This document shows, one piece after another, positions 22,035 through 31,939 of a stretch of DNA of 64,000 bases. Source of the DNA: Leptobrachium leishanense (Eukaryota > Chordata > Amphibia > Anura > Megophryidae); assembly GCA_009667805.1 (NCBI GenBank), contig CM019065.1, positions 18,674,952 to 18,738,951 on the forward strand, written 5' to 3'. The position numbers and the translations under genes were made by a program. Within the stretch, counting starts at the first letter, position 1, and every line of letters starts with the position of its first letter. Below the pieces are notes generated by a model. The model ran no database searches, was not told where the DNA came from, and saw only the letters and a list, made by a program, of their open reading frames with translations.

Positions 22035-24589
22035 TGTCCGTACAAGAGAGAGCCCCCCAAGTAAAGAAGAAGGGGTGAACAACCAAGCAGCAAGGACATC
22101 TACCGTCCCGCAGATCTATTAGCTGGACAAACTGCCACCAGGAAATTCTAAACCAGCTCATTGACTATTTGTTGAAACCACCTGTCCTGGGATATGTAGA
22201 TTTCACACAGCCGTTTGTGTTACACTGTGACGCATCACAGGAAGGTCTCGGAGCGGTGTTATACCAAAGGCAAGGAGGCAAGATGGTAGTGATTGCATAT
22301 GGCTCCCGAACACTGACACCACCGGAGAAGAATTATCATATGCATTCTGGGAAGTTAGAATTCCTAGCGTTGAAATGGGCCATTTGTGAAAGGTTCAGGG
22401 ATTATCTGTACCACGCATGCTCATTTGTTGTGTATACAGACAACAACCCTCTCACCTATATCCTCACCACAGCCAAATTGAATGCCACAGGCCACCGGTG
22501 GGTAGCACAGCTTGCAGATTTTAACTTCACGATTCGATACCGTCCAGGCAAGTCAAATGCAGATGCAGATGGTTTATCTCGGATGCCGTTAGAGATCAAC
22601 AACTACATGAACCAATGTACTGAAGAACTCAAACGGGATATCATCAGCTCTTCAATACTGGGAATATCGGTAGAGTTGGAAGAACCGTCTCAGGGAATAG
22701 GAACCGTTTTCACAAGGGCACTGGAACTGGTACAAGATGCACCACATAGTACAGTTACTAGCCCCCTGACTATGGGGCAGATTCAAAAGTCCCAGGAAGA
22801 AGACCCAATTGTTGGAAGAGTTCTGAGATACAAGACAAAGAATCAGCGTCCAGGAAATGAAGTCTTAAAGACAGAGCATCTGGATGTCCAGTTATTGCTG
22901 AAACAATGGACAAAACTGTTTGTGAACAAAGATGGGGTGTTATACAGGAAAACGTCGGAACGAGATCAACTGATCCTGCCCAAAGAGTATCACCCACTCG
23001 TCTTCAAAGAGTTACATCAAGAAATGGGACACCTCGGTGTTGAAAGGACACTTACTCTAATTAGAGACAGATTTTACTGGCAACATATGCAGAAGGATGT
23101 TGAACACTTTGTGACCAGAGTCTGTGAATGTCTTAAGAAGAAGAAGCCCAATAAGCCTACGAGAGCACCGTTGTCTACCATTACCACAACGTATCCGTTT
23201 GAAATGGTATCCGTTGACTTCCTGCACTTGGAGAAATGTAAACAAGGGTATGAATACATCCTAGTAGTCATGGATCATTACACCCGGTTTGCACAGGCCT
23301 ATGCCACAAGGAACAAATCCGCCAAGACAGTAGCTGAGAAGATCTTTAATGATTTTGCGCTCAAGTTCGGGTTCCCGAGCAAGATCCACCATGATATGGG
23401 AAAAGAGTTTGAGAATCAGATGTTTACAAGGTTGAAAGAACTCTCTGGAGTTCGTGGCTCTCATACGACACCCTATCACCCTCAAGGAAATGGCCAAGTT
23501 GAAAGGTTCAACAGAACACTGTTATCCATGTTGAGAACCCTGACGGAAAAAGAGAAGACAGACTGGAAGAACTCATTGGGAAAAGTTGTTCACGCCTATA
23601 ATTGCACGCGCAGCGAGGCTACCGGATACTCACCGTATTACCTACTGTTTGGGAGATCCCCAAGACTTCCTATCGACCTTCTGTTCAATCGCGCGGTTGA
23701 AGAAAAACAAGAAACGTATGAAGACTACGTAACAGAGTGGCAAAAGAGAATGAGTGAAGCTTATGTTGTTGCATCTAGAACCGCAAAGAAAGAAGCAACA
23801 AGAGGAAAAGTATACTATGATAGGAGAATCCAGGGAAATGATTTACAACCTGGTGGTCGAGTGCTGGTTCGGAACTTAACTGAAAGAGGAGGACCTGGAA
23901 AAATTCGTTCTTACTGGGAAGATAAAGTTCACGTAGTGGTACAAAGGAAAAGCAAAGAAAGTCCCGTCTACGAGATCAAACCAGAAAATGGAGAAGGTAG
24001 AAATAGAGTAATTCACAGAAATTTGTTGATGCCATGTGACCACTTACCACTAGAAAAACCTGAGAAGGCTGCAGAACAGGCAATACCAAAGAAACGTGAT
24101 TCTCTGGAGAAGAAAAGACAAGCAACTCGAAAGAGACAACCTCAAGATGACTCAGATAGTGACTCAGGTGATGACTACCAACTAGTATACAGACTCAGGC
24201 CCCTCGTAGAGAAGAATTCAAGAAATGGAGAACCCATGCTAAACCCGAGAGCTAGAGTTTTCCAACCCCAAGTCACCCAACAGTCAAATGACTACCTACC
24301 GGTTGATGAAGGTTTAGAGGATAACCGATACCATGGATGCGAGGATCAAGTTCCCCAGCCATCATTTGAAGCAGAACCGTCCTTCGATGAAGAACAAGAG
24401 ACTCCTGAACAATCACCTAGGTCACACCCACAAAGGGAGAGACGCCAACCAAGGATGTTGACTTATGAAACTTTAGGGCAACCTTCCGTGATACAAAGAG
24501 AAGTACCGGTGAAGGACATTCACACTAAATATTGCAGTTCCAGTTTTTGGAGGCCGTGGAATACAATGAACTTACAGATCGCTTATTAA
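22035..24589 (+). pseudogene. pol: Gypsy pol, part 2: RNase H and integrase
   Basis: The gypsy frame resumes after the LINE and meets an in-frame TGA at 22076-22078; it is then open to 24589. RNase H starts with PFVLHCDASQEGLGAVLY and includes YTDNNPLTYIL and ADADGLSR. The integrase zinc-binding region has HQEMGHLGVERTL with a C-E-C pair about 25 residues on. The catalytic core shows the first Asp in VSVDFLHLE, the second in HHDMGKEFEN, and Glu in GNGQVERFN. A GPF/Y-type module follows (GPGKIRSYWEDKVHVV). The last 170 or so residues are charged and low in complexity, of unknown role. RNase H would remove template RNA and integrase would insert the DNA copy. Confidence 0.9.
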
Positions 24590-24679
24590 AGTGATACTTA
24601 GAGATGTGACGTTGTAAATATTACTGTTATAGACATCAGAGTATACTGATCTAAACAAGGAAATGTCTGTTGACATTAA

Positions 24680-24695
24680 ATTTTGTGGGGGAGAG
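24680..24695 (+). other. Polypurine tract of the gypsy element
   Basis: The sequence attttgtgggggagag ends exactly where the 3' LTR starts (tgtggcac). This is the position and composition expected for the plus-strand primer of LTR retrotransposons. Confidence 0.8.
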
Positions 24696-24916
24696 TGTGG
24701 CACTCTGTGTATTAAATCGGTATTAAACTCATTGCACCCCAAAAGAGTACTGTAAATAGGACTAAGTAGAAAGCATTTTGTTTTGTTATTATTGAAATTT
24801 ACCAGAACATAGTTCTGTTGCTGCTGTTCTGACCTCCTACCAGCGGGTGTCACTGCTGTGTCCTCAGCCACAGAAACTGTACTTAATACCATGTGGTTGT
24901 CTCAGTGATTCAGTAA
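24696..24916 (+). repeat. 3' LTR of the gypsy element, truncated
   Basis: It matches the first 220 or so bases of the 5' LTR and stops after gattcagtaa, where unrelated sequence (aaaaaggtatcacta) follows. About 150 bp are missing, including the end with the poly(A) region. Confidence 0.9.
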
Positions 24917-25036
24917 AAAAAGGTATCACTACGTACTGCTATACTCGGGATTTTGGCATCTGGACTAACATGGCCTACCTAATCTAATATATAACACACA
25001 TATAGACATATACACAGCCCATATGTGATAGTTATA
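24917..25036. other. Short spacer, no gene
   Basis: AT-rich sequence with no feature recognised. Confidence 0.4.
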
Positions 25037-25100
25037 AAGTATTTTACCAGGAAGGATACATTGAGATTTCTCTCATTTTCAAGTATGTCTTGGATATATA
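25037..25100. repeat. SINE tail fragment
   Basis: The words attttaccaggaaggataca and ttgagatttctctc are shared with the SINE at 36167-36356. This fragment has only the tail side of that element. Confidence 0.65.
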
Positions 25101-25134
25101 TATATCTATGTGCTGTGTGTGTCAAAGAAGGCCA

Positions 25135-25305
25135 GTGTTTGTGGATCTTTCAAACAATGGTGACAAATTTGGGTGTTTCACAATAGGATAATCCAAAAAG
25201 CTACAGGGGAAGCTTCACGTTGAAGCTTCTCCTGCCACAGTTTAGATTTCCCTATTGTGAAACACCAAACTTTGTCGCTATTGTTTGCAAACATTTGTGA
25301 TCTTT
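25135..25305. repeat. Foldback MITE-like inverted repeat
   Basis: The two halves pair around a centre near 25213. The left half has gtgtttcacaatagg and gggaagcttcac; the right half has gttgaagcttctcc and ccctattgtgaaacacc. Outer parts (gatctttcaaacaatggtg and gctattgtttgcaaac) also pair, with gaps. There is no coding capacity. Confidence 0.75.
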
Positions 25306-25671
25306 CAATAACTGTGTGTGTGTTACATATCTGTGTATAGGTTTTCATTATACATGGGGTGACTGACCACTGCCGGGTGAGGAGACTGACCCCGCTAGAG
25401 CCAGGCTCCCCCAGGAAGGCCTCTGTCCCCTGGGGACAGTCCATTCACCCAGTCATGGCCCTTCTGACCAGACAATGAGCTCTGCTGACAGAGAGCTATG
25501 AGAGAGTACATATGAGATTTGTATGTGATTCTGTCTGCGAGATCCACAGCTTATGACATATCATGTCTGTGTGATCAAGTTTGTAGAAAGCCAATCTTAG
25601 TGAGCTGTCACTGCTCACAGTGACCCACACAAATTAGGCGAGATAGACTGCCACCTAAGGCTTCTCGGTCA
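25306..25671. other. Intergenic sequence, no gene
   Basis: No gene or repeat is recognised with confidence. Confidence 0.4.
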
Positions 25672-25744
25672 CACATTACTGTGAGTTTTATTGTTGTGAA
25701 ATTGTGATACACTCATACGCACAGCACATTACTGTGAGCTTTAG
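25672..25744 (+). repeat. 55-bp repeat fragment, locus 3
   Basis: A little more than one unit (gtgagttttattgttgtgaa, then actcatacgcacagcacatt) lies directly beside the DNA transposon fragment that follows. Confidence 0.75.
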
Positions 25745-26085
25745 ACTAGGGTCAAACGAATGCATTGTTCGCAGCGACCGTCAAAAAGTGCGTCCGAACA
25801 CATTGACGTATTTTTTCACGGAATACGCGATAGCGGTCATACGATGCGCATTTCTGTGCATGATTTTTTACGGATCGTCAATAAAACACTTTTTGCGTCT
25901 GGACGTTATGTTGGCCGGACATTAGCAGCCTCTGACGTCTCCTGATCACGCAAACATGCCGCTAGCAGATGCAGCGCACTCTGTACGTCAGTACTAGCTG
26001 TTCTGTGTTCTCGAAAAAAATGTGTTCATTTTCCACTTGCGTTGCGCGGCCGGACGACGTACTTTGTATATTGGCCGTCATTATC
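25745..26085. mobile_element. Second copy of the ggctagggtcaga DNA transposon, right-truncated
   Basis: It starts gactagggtcaaacgaatgc and follows the copy at 14193-14627 through cggaatacgcgatagcggtc, ctggacgttatgttggccgg and tccacttgcgttgcgc. It breaks off near the word ttggccgtcatt and lacks the right inverted repeat. Confidence 0.7.
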
Positions 26086-26125
26086 TATAAAAAGGCCCAC
26101 CGAAATCCTCAGCACCAGGCCCACT

Positions 26126-27094
26126 GAACATTGGGACTACATTTCCCGGCATGCTTTGCGGGCGGGGACAGGAAGTGGGTGGGGGAGAGACGCTGACATC
26201 CTGAGCCTCGTGGAAAGAGCTGGCAGAGCGCGCCTAGGAGTGAGAGAAGCAAGACGCAGTGTAGCTGAACTGGACAGTGACCAGGCCGGAGCGCAGGTGG
26301 GGCCTGACAGAGCTGGAGACCGGGTTTTCCGCCTTTATTTATGAAGACCCAGTGTTCCACCACAGTAACCTGAGCTGATACCGAGTGAGCTGGAGGACCC
26401 CGAGTTAGGAGAACCGCAGATCGATTCAAGAGGTAGTGCAGGCGGTGAGCTGGACTTCTGAGGCAGATACAGACAAGCCAGACAGCGGAGCCGGTGACAC
26501 AGAGAACCCCAGTCAAAATCGAGCGGAGAGACGTCCTGGGTCGAGCGGAGCACAGAGTATCTGGCGGATGGGTGAGAGGCCTTCCAGGCCGTTGTGAAAA
26601 AATCTAAAGCACGCTGCAATTTGTTTCAAAACCCACAGGGCCCCAACGTGACTAGTCAAAGATACCTCATAAATAATTCACTGGCCAGTTGAATATTGTA
26701 CCCGGGTACCAATACACTCACCCATATACATTCTTTGGGACATAACCTGTACGGGACTCACTCCCCAACCACAAAGGGGGTTAAAGATATATTTTTCTCT
26801 TTTCCGCTGCGCGTTTCTCGAATTACGAAGCATTGTATTTCTTTTCCGCTGCGCGTTTCTCGAATTACGAAGCATTGTATTTCTTTTCCGCTGCGCGTTT
26901 CCCGCATTACGAAGTACTGTAAATATATATATATATATATATATATACACCGTGTTACTCATTATATGCCAGTTTATCCAGTAAACTATATAATTTATAA
27001 AATCCACGACGGTGCTGGAGTATATTTATTCCCTAGTGCGGGGAGACTGACCCGAGGTTCAATTTTAGCGGCTCCTCCGGGAGTGAGCGCTACA
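26126..27094. repeat. Truncated LTR-like element, partner of the solo LTR at 43.5-44.5 kb
   Basis: This is a reverse-complement copy of most of the element at 43484-44531. Shared parts include gggactacatttcccggcat, a GC-rich body, a block of three units of about 43 bp (ttttccgctgcgcgtttc), and the end gggagtgagcgctaca. The outer 100 or so bases at the left are missing. A (TA)n run at 26923-26946 separates the 43-bp units from the end. The short open frames are not recognised. Confidence 0.75.
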
Positions 27095-27559
27095 CTATCA
27101 TTTGTGGTGTGTGCATACAAAACCGAATTGTGCTGACTGCTTTTATTTATCATATTTTGTCCGAGTGATCCGAAAAACAATCTGAATTTTTCATTAAGAA
27201 ATCGTCGGCCATTTTGGATTCAAAATTCGCATCCAAAGCGTTCAATGACACTGCTGCAGCAAACTGAATTGCTGCACTGCAGCAATTCAGCAGCTGCTGA
27301 GGTATTGAACGGGCCTCTGACTTCTCACTTCTCTTCCTCCCAGCCCAGGAAGTGCAGGAGGATGGGGAGGAGTCAGACTGTCTGCCTGCACTTGGCACAT
27401 GCTTTCAAGGGGGTCTGGCTGCAGATTGTACAGAGTGGAGCTCCACAGGAAACATGTGACCACCACTAACTCTCACTTTACATTAAAGTTGATTCCAAAG
27501 AAAAGAGCAATAAACACAATGACGCTGAACACTGGTTTCTGCTCGATTTTCCTTTACCT
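27095..27559. repeat. Left flank of the ATT array; inverted relative to 30.06-30.24 kb
   Basis: The part from about 27400 to 27535 (gtctggctgcagattgt, gtggagctccacaggaaaca, acacaatgacgctgaacact) is found again in reverse complement at 30064-30240. A ctgcagcaa-rich block near 27255-27300 forms a short hairpin (gaattgctgc/gcagcaattc). No gene is seen. Confidence 0.6.
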
Positions 27560-29410
27560 CTGCCTCAATTATTATTATACAGTGATAAAGCAGCTATTAT
27601 TATTATTATTATTATACAGTGATAATGAAGCTATTATTATTATTATACAGTGATTAGGCAGCTATTATTATTATTATTATTATACAGTGATAATGCAGCT
27701 ATTATTATTATACATTGATAAAGCAGCTATTATTATTATTATTATTATTCAGTGATAAAGCAGCTATTATTATTATTATTATTATACAGTGATAATGCAG
27801 CTATTATTATTATTATTATTATTATACAGTGATAATGCAGCTATTATTATTATTATTCAGTGATAATGCAGCTATTATTATTATTATTATTATACAGTGA
27901 TAATGCAGCTATTATTATTATACATTGATAAAGCAGCTATTATTATTATTATTATACAGTGATAAAGCAGCTATTATTATTATTATTATACAGTGATAAT
28001 GCAGCTATTATTATTATTATTATTCAGTGATAATGCAGCTATTATTATTATTATTATTATTATACAGTGATAATGCAGCTATTATTATTATACATTGATA
28101 AAGCAGCTATTATTATTATTATTATTATTATACAGTGATAAAGCAGCTATTATTACTATTATTATTATTATACAGTGATAATGCAGCTATTATTATTATT
28201 ATTATACAGTGATAAAGCAGCTATTATTATTATTATTATTATACAGTGATAAAGCAGCTATTATTATTATTATTATACAGTGATAAAGCAGCTATTATTA
28301 TTATTATTATACAGTGATAAAGCAGCTATTATTATTATTATTATTATTATACAGTGATAATGCAGCTATTATTATTATTATTCAGTGATAATGCAGCTAT
28401 TATTATTATACATTGATAAAGCAGATATTATTATTATACATAAAGCAGCTATTATTATTATTATACAGTGATTAAAGCAGCTATTATATTATTATTATTA
28501 TACAGTGATAAAGCAGCTATTATTATTATTATTATTATACAGTGATAATGAAGCTATTATTATTATTATTATTATACAGTGATTAGGCAGCTATTATTAT
28601 TATTATTATTATTATTATACAGTGATAATGCAGCTATTATTATTATACATTGATAAAGCAGCTATTATTATTATTATTATTCAGTGATAAAGCAGCTATT
28701 ATTATTATTATTATTATACAGTGATAATGCAGCTATTATTATTATTATTATTATTATACAGTGATAATGCAGCTATTATTATTATTATTATACAGTGATA
28801 AAGCAGCTATTATTATTATTATTATACAGTGATAAAGCAGCTATATTATTATTATTATTATACAGTGATAATGCAGCTATTATTATTATTATTATTATAC
28901 AGTGATAAAGCAGCTATTATTATTATTATTATTATTATTATACAGTGATAATGCAGCTATTATTATTATTATTCAGTGATAATGCAGCTATTATTATTAT
29001 ACATTGATAAAGCAGATATTATTATTATACATAAAGCAGCTATTATTATTATTATACAGTGATAAAGCAGCTATTATTATTATTATTATTATACAATGAT
29101 AAAGCAGCTATTATTATTATTATAGTGATAAAGCAGCTATTATTATTATACATTGATAAAGCAGATATTATTATTATTATTATAGTGATAAAGCAGCTAT
29201 TATTATTATTATTATTATACATTGATAAAGCAGATATTATTATTATTATTATAGTGATAAAGCAGCTATTATTATTATTATTATTATTATACCGTGATAA
29301 AGCAGCTATTATTATTATTATTATTATTATACAGTGATAAAGCAGCTATTAATATTATTATTATTATACAATGATAAAGCAGCTATTATTATTATTATTA
29401 TAGTATTATA
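27560..29410. repeat. ATT-rich composite tandem repeat, about 45-50 units
   Basis: Each unit has a fixed part near acagtgataaagcagct (or gataatgcagct) followed by a variable (ATT)n run, giving units of about 30-45 bp. Fixed-part variants (cattgataaagcagatatt, tcagtgataatgcagc) recur in blocks, which shows larger duplicated segments. Leucine/isoleucine-rich open frames here are artefacts. Confidence 0.92.
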
Positions 29411-29439
29411 TTGTTATTAATAGCATTATAATTATTAAT

Positions 29440-29525
29440 ATTAATGACATGATGATAATGCGGCTATCATTCACAATATAATACTATAATAATAATAATA
29501 GCCGCATTATCATTGTATAATAAAA
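29440..29525. repeat. Hairpin closing the ATT array
   Basis: The word atgataatgcggctat (about 29450-29466) and its reverse complement atagccgcattatcat (about 29499-29514) form a 16-bp hairpin. It contains the array's fixed part in inverted form, so the array's last unit is turned round. Confidence 0.8.
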
Positions 29526-29549
29526 TTAATGGCAGAGGTAGATGCGCAA

Positions 29550-29632
29550 AAAGAAAACGCCCTGAGATTTGAACGCAGGAGCAGCTGTTTAGTAGATCGG
29601 CACATTAACCAATTGAGTCACAGCAGCGATTC
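29550..29632 (-). pseudogene. tRNA-like remnant (tRNA pseudogene or SINE head)
   Basis: Read on the minus strand, the sequence has an A-box-like tgactcaattggttaatgtg and, about 35 bases later, a B-box-like gcgttcaaatctc, with a weak T-stem. The acceptor stem does not pair well. This could be an old tRNA pseudogene or the head of a tRNA-derived SINE. Confidence 0.35.
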
Positions 29633-29826
29633 AGAGGTCTATCCACAAACCTGCTTAGGCTGCGTCACACGAGCGATCTTTGAGCGGAAGGAGTGACCGT
29701 GACAGTGGACGTTCCCTCCACCCTGACACCCATGTGGCCGCCTCGTAGAGTGCAGTCAGTGCCGCAAAGCGTGAACCTGTCATGGAGAATCGCGCTTTTT
29801 AGGTTGGTGTCAGACGAGCGCACTAT
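29633..29826. other. Unassigned GC-rich sequence
   Basis: The words ggctgcgtcacacgagcg and gtgtcagacgagcgc recall termini of the DNA transposons in this window (ggcggcacacgagca, gggtcaga), but no inverted pair could be set. Confidence 0.35.
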
Positions 29827-30008
29827 CAGGGTTATTCAGAGAGCGATGAAAAGCAGGAGAATGACTGGAGAATGGAAAATTCTAGGTCAAAGTAGCCGAT
29901 TTGGAAAGTGAGATGAATGGGAGAATTTTTCTGGTTTGGCCATTTTGACCTAAAATTTTCCATTCTCCAGACATTCTCCTGCTTTTAACCGCTTTCTGAA
30001 TAACCCTG
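29827..30008. mobile_element. Short palindromic MITE (family A), TA-flanked
   Basis: It starts cagggttattcagagagcga and ends gctttctgaataaccctg, followed by TA. The inner parts tagaattttccattctcc-type words pair too, so most of the 182 bp folds back. Another full copy lies at 44582-44761 and fragments lie at 54348 and 63571. TA flanks fit a Tc1/mariner-type MITE. Confidence 0.8.
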
Positions 30009-30063
30009 TATGTTCTGCAAGACGGTGCAAAATGTTTAACTGTGTCAATGCCAACACCACATG

Positions 30064-30240
30064 AGTGTTCAGCATTATTGTGTTTATTGTTCGTTACATT
30101 AAAGTTGATTTCAAAGAAAAAAAAGCTTTGAGTGAGCGGAGGTCACATGTTTCCTGTGGAGCTCCACTTTGCACTTCCTGTGGAGCTCCACTCTCCACAA
30201 TCTGCAGCCAGACCCCTCTCCATGCTTCTGGTTTGTGGTT
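30064..30240. repeat. Right flank, inverted copy of 27.40-27.54 kb
   Basis: It contains tgttcagcattattgtgttt, cacatgtttcctgtggagct and tctgcagccagacccct, the reverse complement of the left flank, with a duplicated cttcctgtggagctccact. The central word cattaaagttgatttcaaag is in direct rather than inverted orientation, so a small inner inversion also occurred. Confidence 0.65.
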
Positions 30241-30956
30241 TGTGCTTCCCATTTATGGAAAAAGAGGAATGACCATGTGACCTCAGAGCAGATCAGCCAC
30301 AGAGGAATCCATTTTTAGATTTTTGTAAGGTCTTATTTTCTACAGCACTGGAAGGTAATGGGGTCGTTGGAATGGCCTTAACTGCCGCCATTACCAATGG
30401 AATGGTTATCCCAGATGGGGAAGACCTGGCCTGGAACACTCTGACCACCAGGGGACATGGCTGGAACTGGTGGAAATGTGAAAGTTTGATATGATTAGCG
30501 CTAGGGATAAGTGTAGGGTTAGGTTAGGCTTAGGGTTACCTTTTTTTCTCAATCGTTTGCTGCTCTGATTGTATTCAAATTTTTCTGATTATATTCTGGC
30601 CTGGACGATAATAATTTGAGAAATTCAGATTGACTTGAATTGATTTTATTCTGAAAATGATTCAGTTCGGGAATCAGCAATTCAGAATTTCTAATCAATC
30701 CAAATTGCTGAATTGCCGATATTCTGGACCATTTCCGAATAGGACCAAACCGCATCACACATGTCTACTAGCTATCTAATTCAATTGTCTGTAAGCTCTA
30801 GTGATACATATAATACAATAATTTGTGGTTTTTGTAGTCCCGTATGTTATAAAAGAGGTAGTTTAATAGTCCATGCTGTTGGTGAAGCAGTTGTGAGACT
30901 TGGAAATGAGACACAAAGTCATAGTTAAGTCTAAAATCTATATATATATATATATA
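30241..30956. other. Downstream region of the V2R gene; repeat remnants
   Basis: A short telomere-like tract (gggttaggttaggcttaggg) lies near 30515-30540. Around 30560-30770 is AT-rich sequence with repeated self-similar words ending in cacacatgtct, which resembles the terminus of the element at 50.6-52.4 kb. No gene is seen. Confidence 0.4.
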
Positions 30957-30965
30957 TTTATTTAG
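30957..30965 (-). promoter_or_regulatory. Candidate poly(A) signal of the V2R gene
   Basis: On the minus strand the sequence ctaaataaat contains AATAAA about 30 bases after the stop codon. It is in AT-rich simple repeat, so chance is possible. Confidence 0.4.
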
Positions 30966-30992
30966 CAATAAGCTGTGTAATGTTCTCCTGGG

Positions 30993-31939
30993 TCATGATG
31001 ATCTGGAGTTCTTCCTTAGGTGGGTAAGTGACGTGTTTTGGTGTCTTCTCTGTTGGCCAGAGACTATGGCTCTGGTGTTGCGGTGAGGACACACAAGTAT
31101 AATATAGCATTTTGGAGAGAAGATGCAAAATAAGAGTCCGGCGCTAGACGAGAGGATGGCAAAGATTTCTGTTGCCAATGACATGATTCCTTGTGTGCTC
31201 AGATATGCTGGAACAAAGGACACCCAGACTATGATAAACACCAGCATGCTGAAAGTGATGTGTGTGGCCTCGTTAAAGGCGCCCGGTAGCTTCCTTGCCA
31301 AGAATGCTACTAAGAAGCAGATAGTGGACAGAAACCCTAGGTAGCATAACATAAGCCAGAAGCCAAGACCATCGTTACACTGGATAATTACCATCCCAAG
31401 TTTGCTTTTAATATTGTGTTCAGGAACAGGAGGGTCGAAGTTGATCCAAAAGATGCACAGAACAAGCTGGAGGCAGGTGCAAAAGAGGGCAATCAGAATT
31501 GGCCAACTTGGTCCCATTGGCACTTTGATGCATCCTCCAGGTTGGTTAGCTCGGAAGGCTAGGACAACAATCAGAGTTTTGGCCAAAAGGCACGATACAC
31601 AGAGGGTGAAGAGCACCCCGAAGGCAGCCTGGCGTATAAGGCACGTTTGTTTGCCAGGTGGAAGGAGTAAGAGGAGAGGACAAAGGAAACAAAAGGAGAG
31701 CGCAGCCAGGAGAAGGAAGCTCAGGGCACGGTTATTGGCTTTTACTAAAGGCGTATCTCGGTTCCTGACGAAAAGGAAGAGAACAACAGCTGGCAGAATG
31801 GAGCCAATGATGGAAGTGGTCCCCAGTGAGATCCCTAAAGGATCGTAGAAGGACAGCAACTCAACTTCTCTTGGAAGACATTGGTCATGGGCAATATTTG
31901 GCCACTGGTCATCTGGACATGAGAAGCACTCTAGAGAGT
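30993..31939 (-). CDS. vmn2r-like: V2R exon 6 (seven-transmembrane domain)
   Basis: After ccttttcag it completes the cysteine domain with DSLECFSCPDDQWPN and DQCLPREVELLSFYDPLG, then gives seven hydrophobic segments. Family features include FNEATHITFSMLVFIIVWVS, FVPAY and a PKCYIILV end after segment 7. The C-terminal tail is about 35 residues, basic and Ser-rich, ending RKNSRSS. The frame is open throughout. Confidence 0.93.

Larger units (their letters stand above)
16990..24916 (+). mobile_element. Ty3/gypsy LTR retrotransposon, split by a LINE
   Basis: The order is 5' LTR, gag with a zinc knuckle, pol with protease, reverse transcriptase, RNase H and integrase, polypurine tract, and a truncated 3' LTR. 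RNase H before integrase is the Ty3/gypsy (Metaviridae) order. Pol is broken by a LINE insertion at about 21000-22034 and by an in-frame TGA at 22076-22078. The LTRs differ at very few positions over the shared part, which suggests fairly recent insertion. The missing right half of the 3' LTR removes any target duplication. No envelope gene is seen; a long basic and acidic tail follows integrase instead. Confidence 0.95.

Noticed and set aside
27155..27310. Possible exon near ctgcagcaattc
   Set aside because: No splice sites or protein family; the words form a simple hairpin.
29059..29337. Leu/Ile-rich frame that looks like a membrane protein
   Set aside because: Translation of (ATT)n and the fixed part of the tandem repeat.
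31123..31848. Plus-strand open frames opposite V2R exon 6
   Set aside because: Shadows of the receptor exon on the other strand; no family features.
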